In this document: one piece after another, positions 35,872-47,827 of the stretch
Position numbering within the stretch: position 1 is the stretch's first letter
Layout: each line of letters starts with the position of its first letter
DNA from: Stropharia rugosoannulata
Lineage: Eukaryota; Basidiomycota; Agaricomycetes; Agaricales; Strophariaceae
Length of the DNA stretch: 64,000 nt
Direction of reading: 5' to 3'
NCBI GenBank assembly: GCA_028532985.1
Contig: JANCIK010000012.1
Coordinates: 1,116,001-1,180,000 of the forward strand
The notes under the pieces: generated by a model
Told to the model about the DNA's origin: nothing
Seen by the model: only the letters and a program-made list of their open reading frames with translations
Databases searched by the model: none
Program-made: the position numbers and the translations under genes

Positions 35872-36745
35872 ATGCTAGGCTGGGCAATTTACATATTTAA
35901 TATACATCGCTAATGAGTGCAGATTTAATGTTCCGCGTCACGATTCACGAAAATATACCTATAATTAATGATTCCCAACGTATGTTGGCGTATCGATTCT
36001 CGGCGCTCAAACTTATCAAACAAGATGAAGTAATTCGTGTCTCCTCGCGCGCTGGTTGACAGCTTCGGTTTGTGTTAACTACCACTTATTGTGTTGTCCA
36101 ATCTACAGGTTCTTGAATGCCTCCGTTTCTGTGCAGATGCTTAAACTATGTAACCTTCTTCAGCCGTTTTTAAAGTGTCTGAATGAGTGGATATGAAAGT
36201 AGAAGATTGTTATTTAAAAACACCATCCACCTATATTGCCGGCTGCACAACCACCTGTAATAAATGTGTAACAACGGTCGAATTTAACGTGACCGCATGT
36301 TTATCTCAAAATGACAATGAAATTCACACAATGTTCAGGTCATCTACAAACGAGCATGACGTTGTGAAAGGCCCAATACTTTACTCACTTCTATCCGTCC
36401 GCATAAAGCGTATTTATGTATGTCTACAGATTTTTAAGTCATGACTTATTCTTAAGTCAATTCGTATTTTGTATCCTTTCTATTCTTGTCCATTTTCCGA
36501 TGCTGTGTAACTCATCCTTGTGACGATGCATACCCTAAAGCGCTTCTTTCTTCCCCTTAGTTTCCTCGGGGTTTTAGGGCTCTCAATTCAAGAAGCAGTC
36601 CCTATTAGTCCCTGCTCAAGCCAAGATTTAGGCGCTTAAGCCAACGCTTAGCGCTGGTTGTCAACGCGGATAGGCGGGCCGTGCTTTCTCCTTAAAAAGT
36701 CAAGACTTTGTAGAGGCCAGAACTTTTCTTACTCTGACCACGACG
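35872..36745. other. Intergenic, no gene recognised
   Basis: AT-rich 3' flank of ERG25 and 5' flank of an F-box gene. Near 36630-36660 an imperfect palindrome (CTTAAGCC...CGCTTAGCGCTGG) is seen. An 85-codon plus frame at 36187 has no recognisable product. Confidence 0.45.
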
Positions 36746-38325
36746 ATGGCCCTGTCAGCGACATTGAACACGCTGAAAGACAGACTACAGCTCTTTTCTA
36801 ACGAGGCTGATACTCTGACAGCGATATGCAATTCAACTGGCAAGACTAAGGCGGCAGGCTGGATCTCCCCAATTGTCAGCACCAATAGTATGCGACCACC
36901 GTCAGCGCGTCCTAGATTGCCCACAGAGATACTAGACAACGTCTTTTCTCGCCTAGAAAACGAGAATCTGGTACCGCTTCTGGTGACAAACTCATATGTT
37001 TCGACAGTTGCTACCCGCAGGTTCTACCACGACGTGACCTTGCTACGTCCGCCAAAGGTCATACAGTTTCTAAAAGCAATACTGGCGAACGACCGCCTCT
37101 CAACTCTAGTGCGGTTCCTGGATATCAACATCACAAAGTCTACTGAGAGGGGCAGGGCACTGCCTACAGGCAACTTCTACACCCTCCTTCAGCATGCATT
37201 GCGGGCGATGCGGTCACTGACTTCACTTAATCTTGAGCTACCGAAAGGTCATGCTCCACTCTGGATATTCGACGGATGTACGTTTCGCCTGCGGCAACTC
37301 ACGATCTCCATGTACTCCCGCCGCCCGCTGGCCAGCTTTCTCGAGACGCAGGGCAGCATTGAGGAGCTGACGCTGCGCGGGTACCAGAGCGATGCCGTCA
37401 TGTTCCTGCCGTTCATCAACCACGTCAACGGCCCGCTCGTCGTGCCCGCGGACGAGGCGTTCCAGCTCAGTGCGGGCGCGCTGCCAAACCTGCGCGTGTT
37501 CAACGCTGTGCATGCCGACGCGAACCTCATCCGCGCGGTCATGCGGGACCGCCCGGTCACAGTGGTCAGCGTGCCGCTGTTCCCTGACATGAGCATTGCG
37601 AGCCTGGACGCGCTCGGCGCCGCGAGCGTCCCGTTGAAGCGCCTCAGCATCATCAGCTTCGACCCCACGGCGCCCGGGTTTATGTTCGAGGCGCTGGCGA
37701 AGCGGTTCCCGCAGCTGGAGGCCCTGCACCTTGTCATGCTTATGGCGGAGTATGATAAGGTATTTTCTTTTCTTGTTTGTGAGAGGTATGATGATGATGA
37801 GCTATCTGTAGGAATTGCTGGAGCAGTCAGGGGCGGTGTTGGCCAAATTTACGTGTCTCAAGGTATTTTTTCTTGATCGTCGTCATTACATGCGTGTGTT
37901 TACCTGGCATTTAGTATATTACTTTCATGGCGGCGCCTTCAAGACCCATACCCGCGCCGGGAACTGCACCCACCTCGAGCATCATAGACGACAGCGGCGA
38001 CTTCGACCCAGCCGAAGCGGACATCGCGAAGCAGTGGCACGAACACTGTCCAACACTGCGCACCATCATTCTCCCGAAGGGGCGCGTGTGGTTTCAAAAC
38101 GGAGATGGCGCGGGTGGAATTCTACCGCTCGGCGACCCTGCCCCCATCCCCGCCTCGTCATCAGCTCCTGCGGATGCACCGGATGCAGCGGCTGCGGCGG
38201 GCTGGTCGTCGACGGCCGAAATGGACATGCCAGTGCTGTCATTTTCGATGGAGCATGGCGTACAGGAGCTGGAGCTCCCAGGCCTGCATGCATCTGGCAG
38301 TGGCAGTGACGGTGGAAGCACTTGA
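36746..38325 (+). CDS. F-box protein with leucine-rich C-terminal region
   Basis: Three exons (36746-37759, 37812-37862, 37915-38325) give 491 residues. An F-box-like segment starts near residue 57 (RLPTEILDNVFSRLENENLV, then TNSYVSTVATRRFYHDVTLL) and is followed by irregular leucine-rich repeats (LTSLNLELP, LRQLTIS, IEELTLRG, LKRLSIISF, LEALHLVML). The C-terminal 130 residues are Pro/Ala/Gly-rich. Probably an SCF ubiquitin-ligase adaptor with an unknown client. Base composition rises strongly in G+C from about 37300 to 37740, unlike its neighbours. Confidence 0.8.
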
Positions 38326-39731
38326 GCAGATGTGGCGAGAGACGGTCGCCTGCGTTTTAACTCTTCCTCTGCTTGATCCGTGGTTCCTTTCTGTTGCGGA
38401 AAACACTGCTCCAGGTTGCCGTCCTCGATCGGAGCCCCCGTGAATTGTGCAGAACATTGCTTTAGATTCCAGAAGGTGCACCAACTGGATTGCACACGTA
38501 AGGTGTAAAAATGTACTTCTCTTTTGCCACCAATATAACTGTACTTTGTACCTTTCTTTAGATACTACACATGTACACTATTTTTACTCGCCTCTATTCA
38601 GTAGACTTGAAGTGTATTCCCAAGTAGCTACAGTGATGTTTTCTTCGAAGTTTAAGGAACGTCATTCCTGTGGATAAATACTGTAAATTGCGCTTGCCCA
38701 AGACTAACCCAACGACGACCACAAAATCGCTTGCGTGTTTGTAGATGTTTTTTTCGGACCGATTATCGCCTGCCTCAGGTTGCGAGTCCTTCATATTCCA
38801 AGTTGGACGCATTCGGGTATGAAGTTGTTTTATCAAGGAGTTTTCATCCACCGGTATCACACCAGTGATAACGCCCTCGAGAATTCATGCTAAATTAATT
38901 GATTACTTGTGCAATACAAATATACTCAATAAGTACATGAGGCGCTAAAAGCGTCCTATACATTTTGGTTCTAGTCCTTTGAAAATTGGTGCACATTCCG
39001 TTTGTTGCACCACTAACCGCTATGGCATTGCCTGAGCTTCGTGTGGTGAACATAAGTAATATCTGCAAGTAAGAAGGGAGACTTATATTATCTACGCAAC
39101 TCTTTAACATATCATTCAGCCTGTCAATCACTCTCACGTACTGCCAGCATCGTCGCTAGACCCTCATGATCATACCTGAACCAAGCGGGTAGTTCCAGAC
39201 TTGTACTGGTAGACGGACCCAAGCGCCACAGTGACAGCTGATGAAATACTTTCTATACATGAAGAACCGGAGGAAAGAGCTCCGGAGGAAGTTCTCTTCA
39301 AATTTAATTGTCCAGAACTGATATGTATGATATTCGGCCCGGAACTGCACGCAATTGAATTGGCTATAATTGGACAAATCTTCCTTTTTGGGGGCAGACG
39401 CGGGATTAATTGTGGCATCAGCGGGGGAAATTACACGTGGCGCCTGGGCGGAGCGGACACACGCCTGCTGAATTTGAATCATCATGATCACAGAATGTCG
39501 GAAAACCTCATCAACGCTTCCTTACTCAGACCACGGACTGGGGTCCGGTGTATTGCTTTTGCCTCGGCTGTGCTTAGATTAATCTCAACAGACTAAACTT
39601 GACAACCCACGCCCTGCGGAACAAAACGATGCAGCAAGGGGATCTTCAGGAAAACGTCCTTCATCCTGACCGTTCTTTCCTGTGGCAGAGCTATATCTTG
39701 TACTTTCCCCACTCGTCGCACTTATACATTT

Positions 39732-39745
39732 CTCGAGGCCTCGAG
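39732..39745. repeat. Perfect 14-bp palindrome
   Basis: CTCGAGGCCTCGAG reads identically on both strands. It lies about 390 bp before the F-box gene at 40135 and may be a binding site for a dimeric factor; this is inference. Confidence 0.4.
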
Positions 39746-39954
39746 CGCTTGGCCAGCGGTGACTGAACAGTCAACTTGAAGTTGCCTCGACGTTGCCCAT
39801 TAGAGGATAACAAGCAGTCGTAACTCTCAAATCCAGCCTATGCTCAAACTAGAACTCTCGATCAACATAGAAAATTTATAAGCTTTGCTACCCAATTGCT
39901 GCCTCATTGACTCATTTCCATTCCGCTATAACACACCCACTCCTACCAGGGGGT

Positions 39955-39969
39955 AGGCGGTGACCGCCT
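39955..39969. repeat. Inverted repeat followed by a T-run
   Basis: AGGCGGT, one base, then ACCGCCT: a perfect 7-bp inverted repeat, followed at once by CTTTTTTTT. It lies 166 bp before the F-box start codon. Confidence 0.4.
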
Positions 39970-40134
39970 CTTTTTTTTCGGAAACGTCGTGGGAGAAGGA
40001 CCTCTCATTGACGGATAAATAGAACGGTGTGTGGATATACTTTGGGCATGCTCGTTTTTGGGGGATCTCATTGACTTGCTTTTGCGCCGTCATACATATT
40101 GCTGAAGAAAATAACTAGTGTCTACAGTATCATC

Positions 40135-41958
40135 ATGCTACCCAACCATACCTGTTGCTCGTGCATTGCCCGCCGAAATAGTGTGCCACTGTCCCCCATC
40201 TTCACTCCCCGACTGAGGACACAGACGGAACATGAGATAAATGCTATAGACATCGAAATATCCCGCACCGAAGATGCCATTGTCAAACTCGTCAAGCAAA
40301 GAGCCATTCTCAAACGCAAACGCAATGCCTATTCGGTGGCTGTTAATCTTCCCCCAGAACTATTGACTGTAATATTTAGGTATGCATGCCTTCCAACACA
40401 CTCAAATCAGAACACTCTCGATGGTGGATTGGACAACGAACACATTCCGGGAAGCATGCATCTTGGCTTGTCAATAGGTCCTGGGGCAATGACACCATTT
40501 CTCCTTGGTGCAGTATGCACGGCGTGGAGGCATGTTTCACAAAACACACCTCAATTATGGACTAAGATTGTTATACGCATGCGGAGTCGATATCCCGATG
40601 CACAAGCTGAGCTTCTCCGTCATTGGCTTTCTTTTACTCGCATGAGGCCACTATCTATTCAACTTTTCGAAGAAGAAGACACCGAAGAAGACGACCTTGA
40701 TGAATGGGGTCTGTTTGCGCATGGTACCGAGGTCATTATTGTGCTCAGTGAATACGCACAGCAGTGGCAAACTGTCGACATGTACCTCCCTGCCTCATGG
40801 AAACGTCCTCTTAGCCGCGCTGTCCGCAGTCTACCTATGCTCACAAATATGACACTACGCTTGACGGAGAATACTCCATCCATGAGCCATGTCAGCATCT
40901 TCGCCTCCTCGCCAGCGTTGCGAGATGTGACACTGGTTGGTTACGGTGTCGGTGATGTTGAGCTCCCGTGGTCGCAACTCACGCGTCTGGAAGTGGAGTG
41001 TTTCAGTGCGTATGATGTTTATGATACCCTCCGACGCTCCACTGCGCTGCGGCATGGTCAATTCGAAGAGCTGTACCGCGGAATGGTCCCCTTCACTCCC
41101 GTACTGCTCACACATGCCGCGCTTAATACGCTGGAACTCGTTGTGGACTCCGTAGTCGGACTGGGCACGCTCCTGGATTCATTAACGCTACCTTCCCTGC
41201 AGAATCTGGTCCTCGCTCTCCCGGACGACTCGAACACGTCAGCAATGCAATGGGTACTGCCTCTGATACGGCGATCGGCTTGTCCACTGCACAAACTGCA
41301 TATCGTTGGGGTTACACCGCGGGAGGACGAGTTGGAGGAGTGTCTTCGTGCCGTGCCCACGTTGATAACTTTGCTTTTGTTGAATCCTCGTCCTGACACA
41401 GGCGGGAAAATCACAGAACGGCTGTTTAGATTGATGAGTCGTGGTGGGGGAGCCTGGGACTCCACACGGAGAAGTAGTGGAGAGCAGGAGGATATTTTTC
41501 TCGGGAGAGATGCCTCATACCTGGAGTGGCAAAATCATGTAGATGATGCAGTCCCGCTCGTTCCAAGACTTGAAAAACTAGTGTATCAGGGTCCCTTGAC
41601 GTTCACCTCGAATGCGCTCGTACAGTTTCTTATGGGACGGTGGTACTCCCGCTCACCGTGTCCGGATCCGCCACCCGTGGTTCCGACGGCAGGCCATATC
41701 GGACACCCCATCTTTACGGATGATGATGACAGTAGAGCCCTCGGCGGCGGTGGAGGGCAAGATGGGTATCAGCACGTTGACGCCCGGGGACTCGCACCCA
41801 CTTCGACTCCCGCCAACGCGCGCTTGCGCTCCGCGATCTTCACGACACCCATACAGATACGTTTCGAGGGCGCAGACGAGGCGTACATACAATCCCTTCT
41901 GGCTGACGGAATGCACCTACAGTTTCTGATGGACCCCAATGCTGACAGTGATACCTAG
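40135..41958 (+). CDS. F-box/leucine-rich protein, intronless
   Basis: One 607-codon exon from the first ATG (MLPNHTCCSCIARRN). A predicted coiled coil (about residues 25-65, EHEINAIDIEISRTEDAIVK) precedes a typical Agaricomycete F-box (NLPPELLTVIFRYAC, near residues 75-90, then GAVCTAWRHVSQNTPQLWT). It is followed by about 350 residues of leucine-rich repeats (TNMTLRL, LRDVTLVGYG, LTRLEVECF, LNTLELVVD, LQNLVLALP) and a disordered tail. This layout of coiled coil, F-box and repeats is the one greatly expanded in mushrooms. Expected role is an SCF substrate adaptor. The N-terminal CCSC echoes the CEMC start of the F-box gene at 49365. Confidence 0.88.
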   Translation: MLPNHTCCSCIARRNSVPLSPIFTPRLRTQTEHEINAIDIEISRTEDAIVKLVKQRAILKRKRNAYSVAVNLPPELLTVIFRYACLPTHSNQNTLDGGLDNEHIPGSMHLGLSIGPGAMTPFLLGAVCTAWRHVSQNTPQLWTKIVIRMRSRYPDAQAELLRHWLSFTRMRPLSIQLFEEEDTEEDDLDEWGLFAHGTEVIIVLSEYAQQWQTVDMYLPASWKRPLSRAVRSLPMLTNMTLRLTENTPSMSHVSIFASSPALRDVTLVGYGVGDVELPWSQLTRLEVECFSAYDVYDTLRRSTALRHGQFEELYRGMVPFTPVLLTHAALNTLELVVDSVVGLGTLLDSLTLPSLQNLVLALPDDSNTSAMQWVLPLIRRSACPLHKLHIVGVTPREDELEECLRAVPTLITLLLLNPRPDTGGKITERLFRLMSRGGGAWDSTRRSSGEQEDIFLGRDASYLEWQNHVDDAVPLVPRLEKLVYQGPLTFTSNALVQFLMGRWYSRSPCPDPPPVVPTAGHIGHPIFTDDDDSRALGGGGGQDGYQHVDARGLAPTSTPANARLRSAIFTTPIQIRFEGADEAYIQSLLADGMHLQFLMDPNADSDT

Positions 41959-42480
41959 ATGGTGTGTAGTCGATGGAAGATTGGCGATTAAGCGCGCTAA
42001 GCGCGCTCTATTGTGCCCTAGTAGAAGCACAAAGAAGCACCCTGGTCTCGGATCCGCTTTTAGGGCTACGATTTCTCGTGAACTTTTGATGCCCTACTAC
42101 TTGGCAGACCGTATCCTGCGTAAGAAATACATTCAGCAGTTAACTTCAATCAGCACGGCCGCCCTCGCCATTCAAGCTGCCCACACAGACGACAGCACTA
42201 GTCATCATTGGTACATGCTGGTAGATCTTGTAGAACCCATGGTGCAGGCGCTGTTCAGTAGCTATCTGGCCACATTGCGCGAAGCTTGAAGGTGTTTGAA
42301 GCAGGCTAACGTCAAGCAGGATTGGGACAGTGCAATTATTTCTACATTTGTTGGTTTTTCCGGTTTGTAAGTATGTCAACTAAGTCTAGTATGATGGGTA
42401 TTACAGGCGATCGTGAAAAGCCCTGGGTTGCTAGATATGTACATGTGGCTAACAGAACAAGTATGTCGTCGCCGGGGTGC
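41959..42480. other. Intergenic between an F-box gene and DUF6534 gene B
   Basis: Space between two convergent 3' ends. A 9-bp word AAGCGCGCT is directly repeated at 41991-42008. No gene supported. Confidence 0.45.
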
Positions 42481-44659
42481 CTACTCCCCGCAGCCCGTCG
42501 CTGGGTTGGGAGAGGATAGTTTCTTTGAAAGGGCCACAGTCAGGAAACGGAAGTCTAATGTTGACATTGGCTGTACCAGACGCCTTTTTTTGAAAAACTG
42601 CCCACAGCTGGGGTTAGGCCATACCGTCCATAAAGTGCTGCTTTTTGATATCCTGTACGGGAAACGCAATAGCTTAGACGACGGTCCCAGGCGAAGATCC
42701 CGCAAAAATAGACTTACTGATGTTTCCGAGTCGATGTCGCGCTGTACTGTCGACTCTTGGTTGACAAGTATATGGACACCTGGCTCGTCCATATTATTGC
42801 GCGATCGGCCCCGCACGTCCATGGCTATAGAATTCCACTGATGCCCAGCGCTGTGCTCCTCCGTTGTGTTCATCGATTTCGCAACAATGTGCTTCCTTGA
42901 ATTAAGCCTGTTTTTGTCGTTGAGTTAGCTAACAGACGAGGCAAGGCAATAATTATGAAAGACTGACGTCGCCAACATACTGTTCATGTACACTATTCGG
43001 GAACCGACAGTGAGCATTGAGAATCGAGGGTCGGGCGACATGAGGAATGCAGTACTTACATTTGCCACTTAGCAGCAAACCGATAAAGAAGTAGTACGTG
43101 TTTGGTTTCGCGATGAACTGATGGCGGCGCAATAAATACCATGAGTACTTTGATTGTACATCGTCTGTTGGAATGGGCGAAGGTGACTAACCAGAACCAT
43201 GTTAATGCCGGCGCAGAGCGCCGTCAGCATACCCCTGTTGACGGCATTGACCATAAGCCTGTTAAGGAGCGAGTTTGTCCTGGTATTCGCATGCCACGTT
43301 AGCAGGTTTTGTGGACAAGTAGACCAAGGAAGGGATATCTCACGTCCTGATTGCACCCTTGTGACTTCTTAGTCGGTATAGCAGGGATCCAGTAATGACG
43401 AGATCGCAAGTGAGCGCAGAAGCCGCCTCGAGCGTCGTGATGGGCTGGATTACGACGATTTAGAAAATTCGTTAACTAAAAGGGGGATGGGTTGGGAATA
43501 CCTTCGTCTTTTCGAGGTCTGTAAGGAGATGGATCTGAACACTGTACGTGATGCGGTGAGTTCGCTCCCTATAGGACGAGAAGACTGGACACGAACGTGA
43601 GGATTGTTTGAGCTGGCGTATAAGCGGTAAGCGTCGTCATCCATAGGTAGCATTATCCGTCAACGACTCACCGAGACCAGCGCCTTTGCATCACAGAATA
43701 GATCATGGTCATTCTTGGTGTTCTTCAGCACACGGAAACCAACGCACCAATTTGAGTGAGTGCCAGAGTGAGCTGGGTAGATTATTAACATTGCTGTCAT
43801 TGTCGATTAGTTGAATAGACTTACAATAATGAGCGGAAGGACGATGCGCTTTCTGTCCACTACACGCAGCCAGGAGAATTAGTTCATATGCTTACCAGAG
43901 GTTAGGCGTAGTAACTTACAGACATAGATGCAATATCCGAAGTAACTGGAACACAAACTGTGAGCCTACGCGCGCGCATCAGAAGTACGTGTTTGTAGCT
44001 TACATCTGGACCACAAATGCGGATAGATACTGGGAAAAGTGTGAGGCAGGGGCGCGTCATACTAGTCGTAGGTGCTCTTACCGTAGCAAATAATTGTGCC
44101 TATGGAGTGCACATCAGAAAAACAAAGGGATGCCCATATCAAACGTAAAACATACCGAGTCCTGCCTTTTCGGGGTCAGAATGTCAGCCGTGCAGAGACA
44201 TCAGATCCAGATTGCTCACCAATAGATAACGAGAAGGTTCTCAAAGTTCCCGAAGTTGTCAATCAGATAGAAATAAGTAATCTGGAAGAAGACGACAATC
44301 TGGAATGTTTCTATGAAACTGCAAGTGATAATTCCAGATTGATGAGTATTTGGCGGACGCGGTTATAGCTTTGTTTATGGGCACCCACACAAGAAGGAGA
44401 ACCTTTGGTAATTGGACACGTCTCACTTCAGTGACCATGGAATGAGTATTCCTTCACTTACCAGAGACTTAATGCCCCAGGTGTCTTTCGGGTACCAGTG
44501 AAAGTATAGGAAAGCCTGAAGAAGACCACAACCGTGAAGTCTAAGCAAACAGTGTGAGTTATGATGTCATATTTGAGATCGTAAGAACGGCACTGACAAG
44601 GTCTGCAGCCATATAGCTACCAGCCAGACTCCGAATGTTGAATCAAGAGGGCTAGCCAT
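42481..44659 (-). CDS. DUF6534-type multi-pass membrane protein B, probably frameshifted
   Basis: From ATG 44659 the spliced product runs MASPLDSTFGVWLVAIWLQT, LLQAFLYFHWYPKDTWGIKS, VLLLVFIETFQIVVFFQITY, DNFGNFENLL, AQLFATYLSAFVVQ, YFGYCIYVLDRKRIVLPLII, LTLALTQIG. Later come LKNTKNDHDLFCDAKALVS, ITTLEAASALTCDLVITGS, TNSLLNRLMVNAVNRGMLTA, NTYYFFIGLLLSGK and VYMNSMLATLNSRKHIVAKS. About ten short exons match the DUF6534 pattern in order. Between LTLALTQIG and FRVLKNTK (43735-43750) the frame changes by one base with no usable intron, so the gene may be a recent pseudogene. The 3' end is either 42481 or, if the GTAAGT after DSETS is used, 42614. Confidence 0.65.
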
Positions 44660-45459
44660 CGCAATCCTGAAGAGATGAAGGGACGCGCGTTATCTAAAGC
44701 GGGCTTCCCTTCACACCCAGAACACCGCATACTTATAAGTGCATACAAGGGCTGAGAACTGTAACTGTCACGAGAAATTGTTAAGCGACTTGAAAATTGC
44801 AGAAGCGGTTACGACCTGCGGTAGCCTGCGGTCCTAAACGTCCAAAATTAGCGAGGATGTCTCCATGCAGTGATGCTTGTGTTTGATGTGTCCTAAGCGC
44901 CATCACTAACGGAAGCAGCTCCACTAAAGTATGGCCGTCCTTGAGAATACGTTGTTATGCTCGCCAGCAAGCCGCTCTATTGATATTCCCGCTGAGACTA
45001 GCTTCAAGCTGAGCCGTGGATGTTCCATGAATAGGGAAGTGAACGTCCAAGAAAATTATGTGATAGACAGCTCCTTCGGGCCATTTGAGCCCACTGCTCA
45101 CAGGTAAACGACAGGTAATCAGTATATACGTGGAGGGAAGTAATGCATTTTACTGTATTCAGCTCTTCCAGCTTGAGGTTTATTCGCTCGTACTTCTGTT
45201 TAGAGTATTAGTCTAGTTATTGATTAACACTTATACATAATTTCGTTTGACTTGAGATAGGCAACTTGGTGTGGAAGCTTGAAGATCTACATTTGACATT
45301 GACAGCGGTTATGGCCTTGACCAAATAAAAGCTTTTATGTGTCACAATCCTAGGAACATCGTGTATTGTACTCTACGTATACAAAATTATGTGCTTTATC
45401 CCCTAAGCTGGGCCTCCATCTGCGAATCCGTGAAATGTATTCAGCCAACTATCCACCAA
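44660..45459. other. Intergenic, no gene recognised
   Basis: 800 bp between two minus-strand genes. It contains the promoter of DUF6534 gene B and the 3' flank of the hydrolase; no further feature supported. Confidence 0.45.
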
Positions 45460-46630
45460 TCAAATGAAGCTCAGGAATGTCGAGGCGGAGAGTTCAGGTT
45501 TGTCGAACATGCCCTATTCGTGAATTAAGCTGGCTGTCATTGAGATAAGCACAGATGTAGTACTCACGAAGTGATTGACGCCAGGCATAGCCTTGAAAGT
45601 AATTGGCAGCCCAGTTTTCTTCGATTCTTCTTCCAGCTTCCACGCTGCCCACAGGATGGTCCAACATGTCTCTTCCCCATAGAGAAGCACGAACTTGGCG
45701 TTTCCCCAAGCAGCCCGGGTGGCCGGGTCGAAGAACGCCTTCGTGCACAGAATTTTATGGACGGGCTGGAAGTGAACATCAGCCACTTGGTTGTCCGCGG
45801 CAGGACCAGCCGAGAAATCCACGAGCTTCAGAATCTCTTCGAAAGGCACATTGGAGAATGAAGCGGGCTTGATAGGCTGATCGATCTTGTAGACCAGCTT
45901 GTGGCAGTCTTTCTTGTCGAGATCGGTGTGGGGAAAGTACTGCGCCAGCCAGTTGGCAAACGCAAGTTGTCGCTGGTCCAAGGGGATGCTCTCGTCGTAA
46001 AGAGGAATCCACCCACCGGTGGGCGGCTCTTCAATTCCGTGACAAGTTGCGGGGGGATCTGTCAGAAAATGAGCATTGCCGCACCGGCCGAAAGTGACAA
46101 GTCCACATACCCCAATATACGAGATTAGTGACATGCTTAGCCACCCTGGTCCTCGTGTCAGAGTCAACTGTGTTAATAGCAGCGACAACGGCGTTCATGA
46201 ATGACGTTCCTAATGACCAGGAGGCTATGGTAACATTTTGCAGATTTTGTTCCTGAATGAGCTTGTCTACGAAGAGCAGGAGATATTCTCCCTGCTTTGA
46301 CAGAGCGTCTACAAGTCCCTCGGTTGTGTTTGATGCCTCGAACGACTTCACCTCCTCTGCGGTGTAGGGTGTGGATCCTGGGTACAAACGGCGATTGGGG
46401 AGGATGAGACGGTAGCCCTTTGCAGATGCAGACGCAAGCATGCGTCCGAAAACACCTAACAAGAACGCGTATCGTAAATCAGCAAGTACATAATTATGTA
46501 CGGCGCACTTACCACTGTGGTATGTGTGCCCATGTATAATAATCAGAGTGGAATATACGTCTGTATTGGGAGGCGCGCCACTGTCTTGGTAGGCAAATTC
46601 GACGTTGTCGGTGACTTTGACGGTCTGCAT
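45460..46630 (-). CDS. Alpha/beta hydrolase
   Basis: ATG at 46630 (MQTVKVTDNVEFAYQDSG). Motifs in order are LIIIHGHTYHS (oxyanion-hole HG), GYRLILPNRRLYPGST, ASWSLGTSF (nucleophile elbow; the first Gly of G-x-S-x-G is Ser), FVLLYGEET in the acid-residue region, and PGVNHF (catalytic His), after which a short intron leads to GMFDKPELSASTFLSF and the stop at 45460. Introns lie after HTYHS and near the VYWG/DPPAT junction. Members of this basidiomycete group are unassigned esterase-, lipase- or epoxide-hydrolase-like enzymes; the substrate cannot be told from sequence. Confidence 0.83.
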
Positions 46631-47827
46631 CTCTAGTGTTCTACGTCAAAAGTAGTTTCGAGGAAGGAGGCGAGCTCAAGTTTTCTGAAGTTTGCAGAGT
46701 CCGAATTTCATGAACTTCTAATATACACAAATATATCTTCATGGGGTATGAGCAGTTAATGGTTACAATCAGAACGTTGATTGCTGATGGAAGTACGGAC
46801 TGTCTCCGTTTTGGTGTGGGTCTTGTTCATGCTTCTTTCCATCTAAGCGATTATAGTATGTAATAATAAAAAATAGTGACCCTGATGAGAAAATAAGGCC
46901 CACCATACTCGCTCCGAATGTGCTGCCTTTCAACATATATTACGAAGGCCGAACTATCGTGGCGTTGGCGTCCAATACAAAGAGGCTTCAATCGATCGAG
47001 TTTATTCAACACTGTAAAGTTGTTGAATATTTGACAGCAGAAATATCCAGTACCCAGAACCAAGTACCCGTCCAGACACTCGATGAGCCAGTCCAGTACC
47101 TGATGAGTGAGTGAAGCTGAAAGCTACTGAAAGACGATAAACGACAAGTCTTGTTAATGGTTGAGCGACAAATGCGATCTACTCATTCTGTCAAAGTGTC
47201 AAGTGCCCAAAAACGCATTAAAATAGTCATCTCGTGATTGTTGACATTGTTCCCCTGCGGGCCTGTGCCAGTTCCAACTCGGATGGAAGATACGTAACAC
47301 TCTTGATATGTAAGAAACAAAGCACCGACCGAGAGTATCGTTCGAGGAATCAAATACACACAGCCAATGGTAACAATGTCATTGGAGATGCAGAGATAAA
47401 GCTGAAATGGCAGATGCATTGGATACGCAGTGTGAAGTTTGAACCAACTCAAAACATGCCAGTCTGACAGTATCCGTACGGAGAGCACTCCAGACCAGTG
47501 ATCACACACCTGACAACATAACGTATATTTTTACCGAGGACCCGCCGCGGTCGCATCTTAAGCTGACATACTAAGACCACGTTCTATTGGAAAATACATC
47601 AGATTCAATATAAACAACTGCATGATTCTCACCTGCCCGTATCTATTCGTAGGAGCTCAAGCACATCTTGCGACCGAGATTCCACTTCGCCAGAGTTCGG
47701 GAGCACTACTCCAGATACGTGAAATTAGTGCTCTGCAATGACAGTAGCAGTTGTATAGATAATTATATGAGCGGGAATTTGGCCTGTGTCCAACACTTGT
47801 CATTCATGGTATGTAGTTGAAGATGAA
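46631..47827. other. 1.2-kb intergenic stretch
   Basis: No supported gene. A hydrophobic minus-strand frame at 47183-47509 lacks an ATG and a recognisable family. Contains the hydrolase promoter. Confidence 0.45.

Larger units (their letters stand above)
38326..40134. other. 1.8-kb intergenic stretch with short palindromes
   Basis: No supported gene. Overlapping open frames at 39156-39491 (minus) and 39231-39596 (plus) lie antisense to each other and have no recognisable content. Two perfect short palindromes near the right end are listed separately. Confidence 0.45.

Noticed and set aside
39156..39596. Two overlapping antisense open frames of 111 and 121 codons
   Set aside because: Neither has a recognisable motif or convincing start context, and they are mirror frames of one another.
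47183..47509. Hydrophobic 108-codon minus-strand frame
   Set aside because: Begins at GTG, has no ATG or neighbouring exons that extend it, and no recognisable family.
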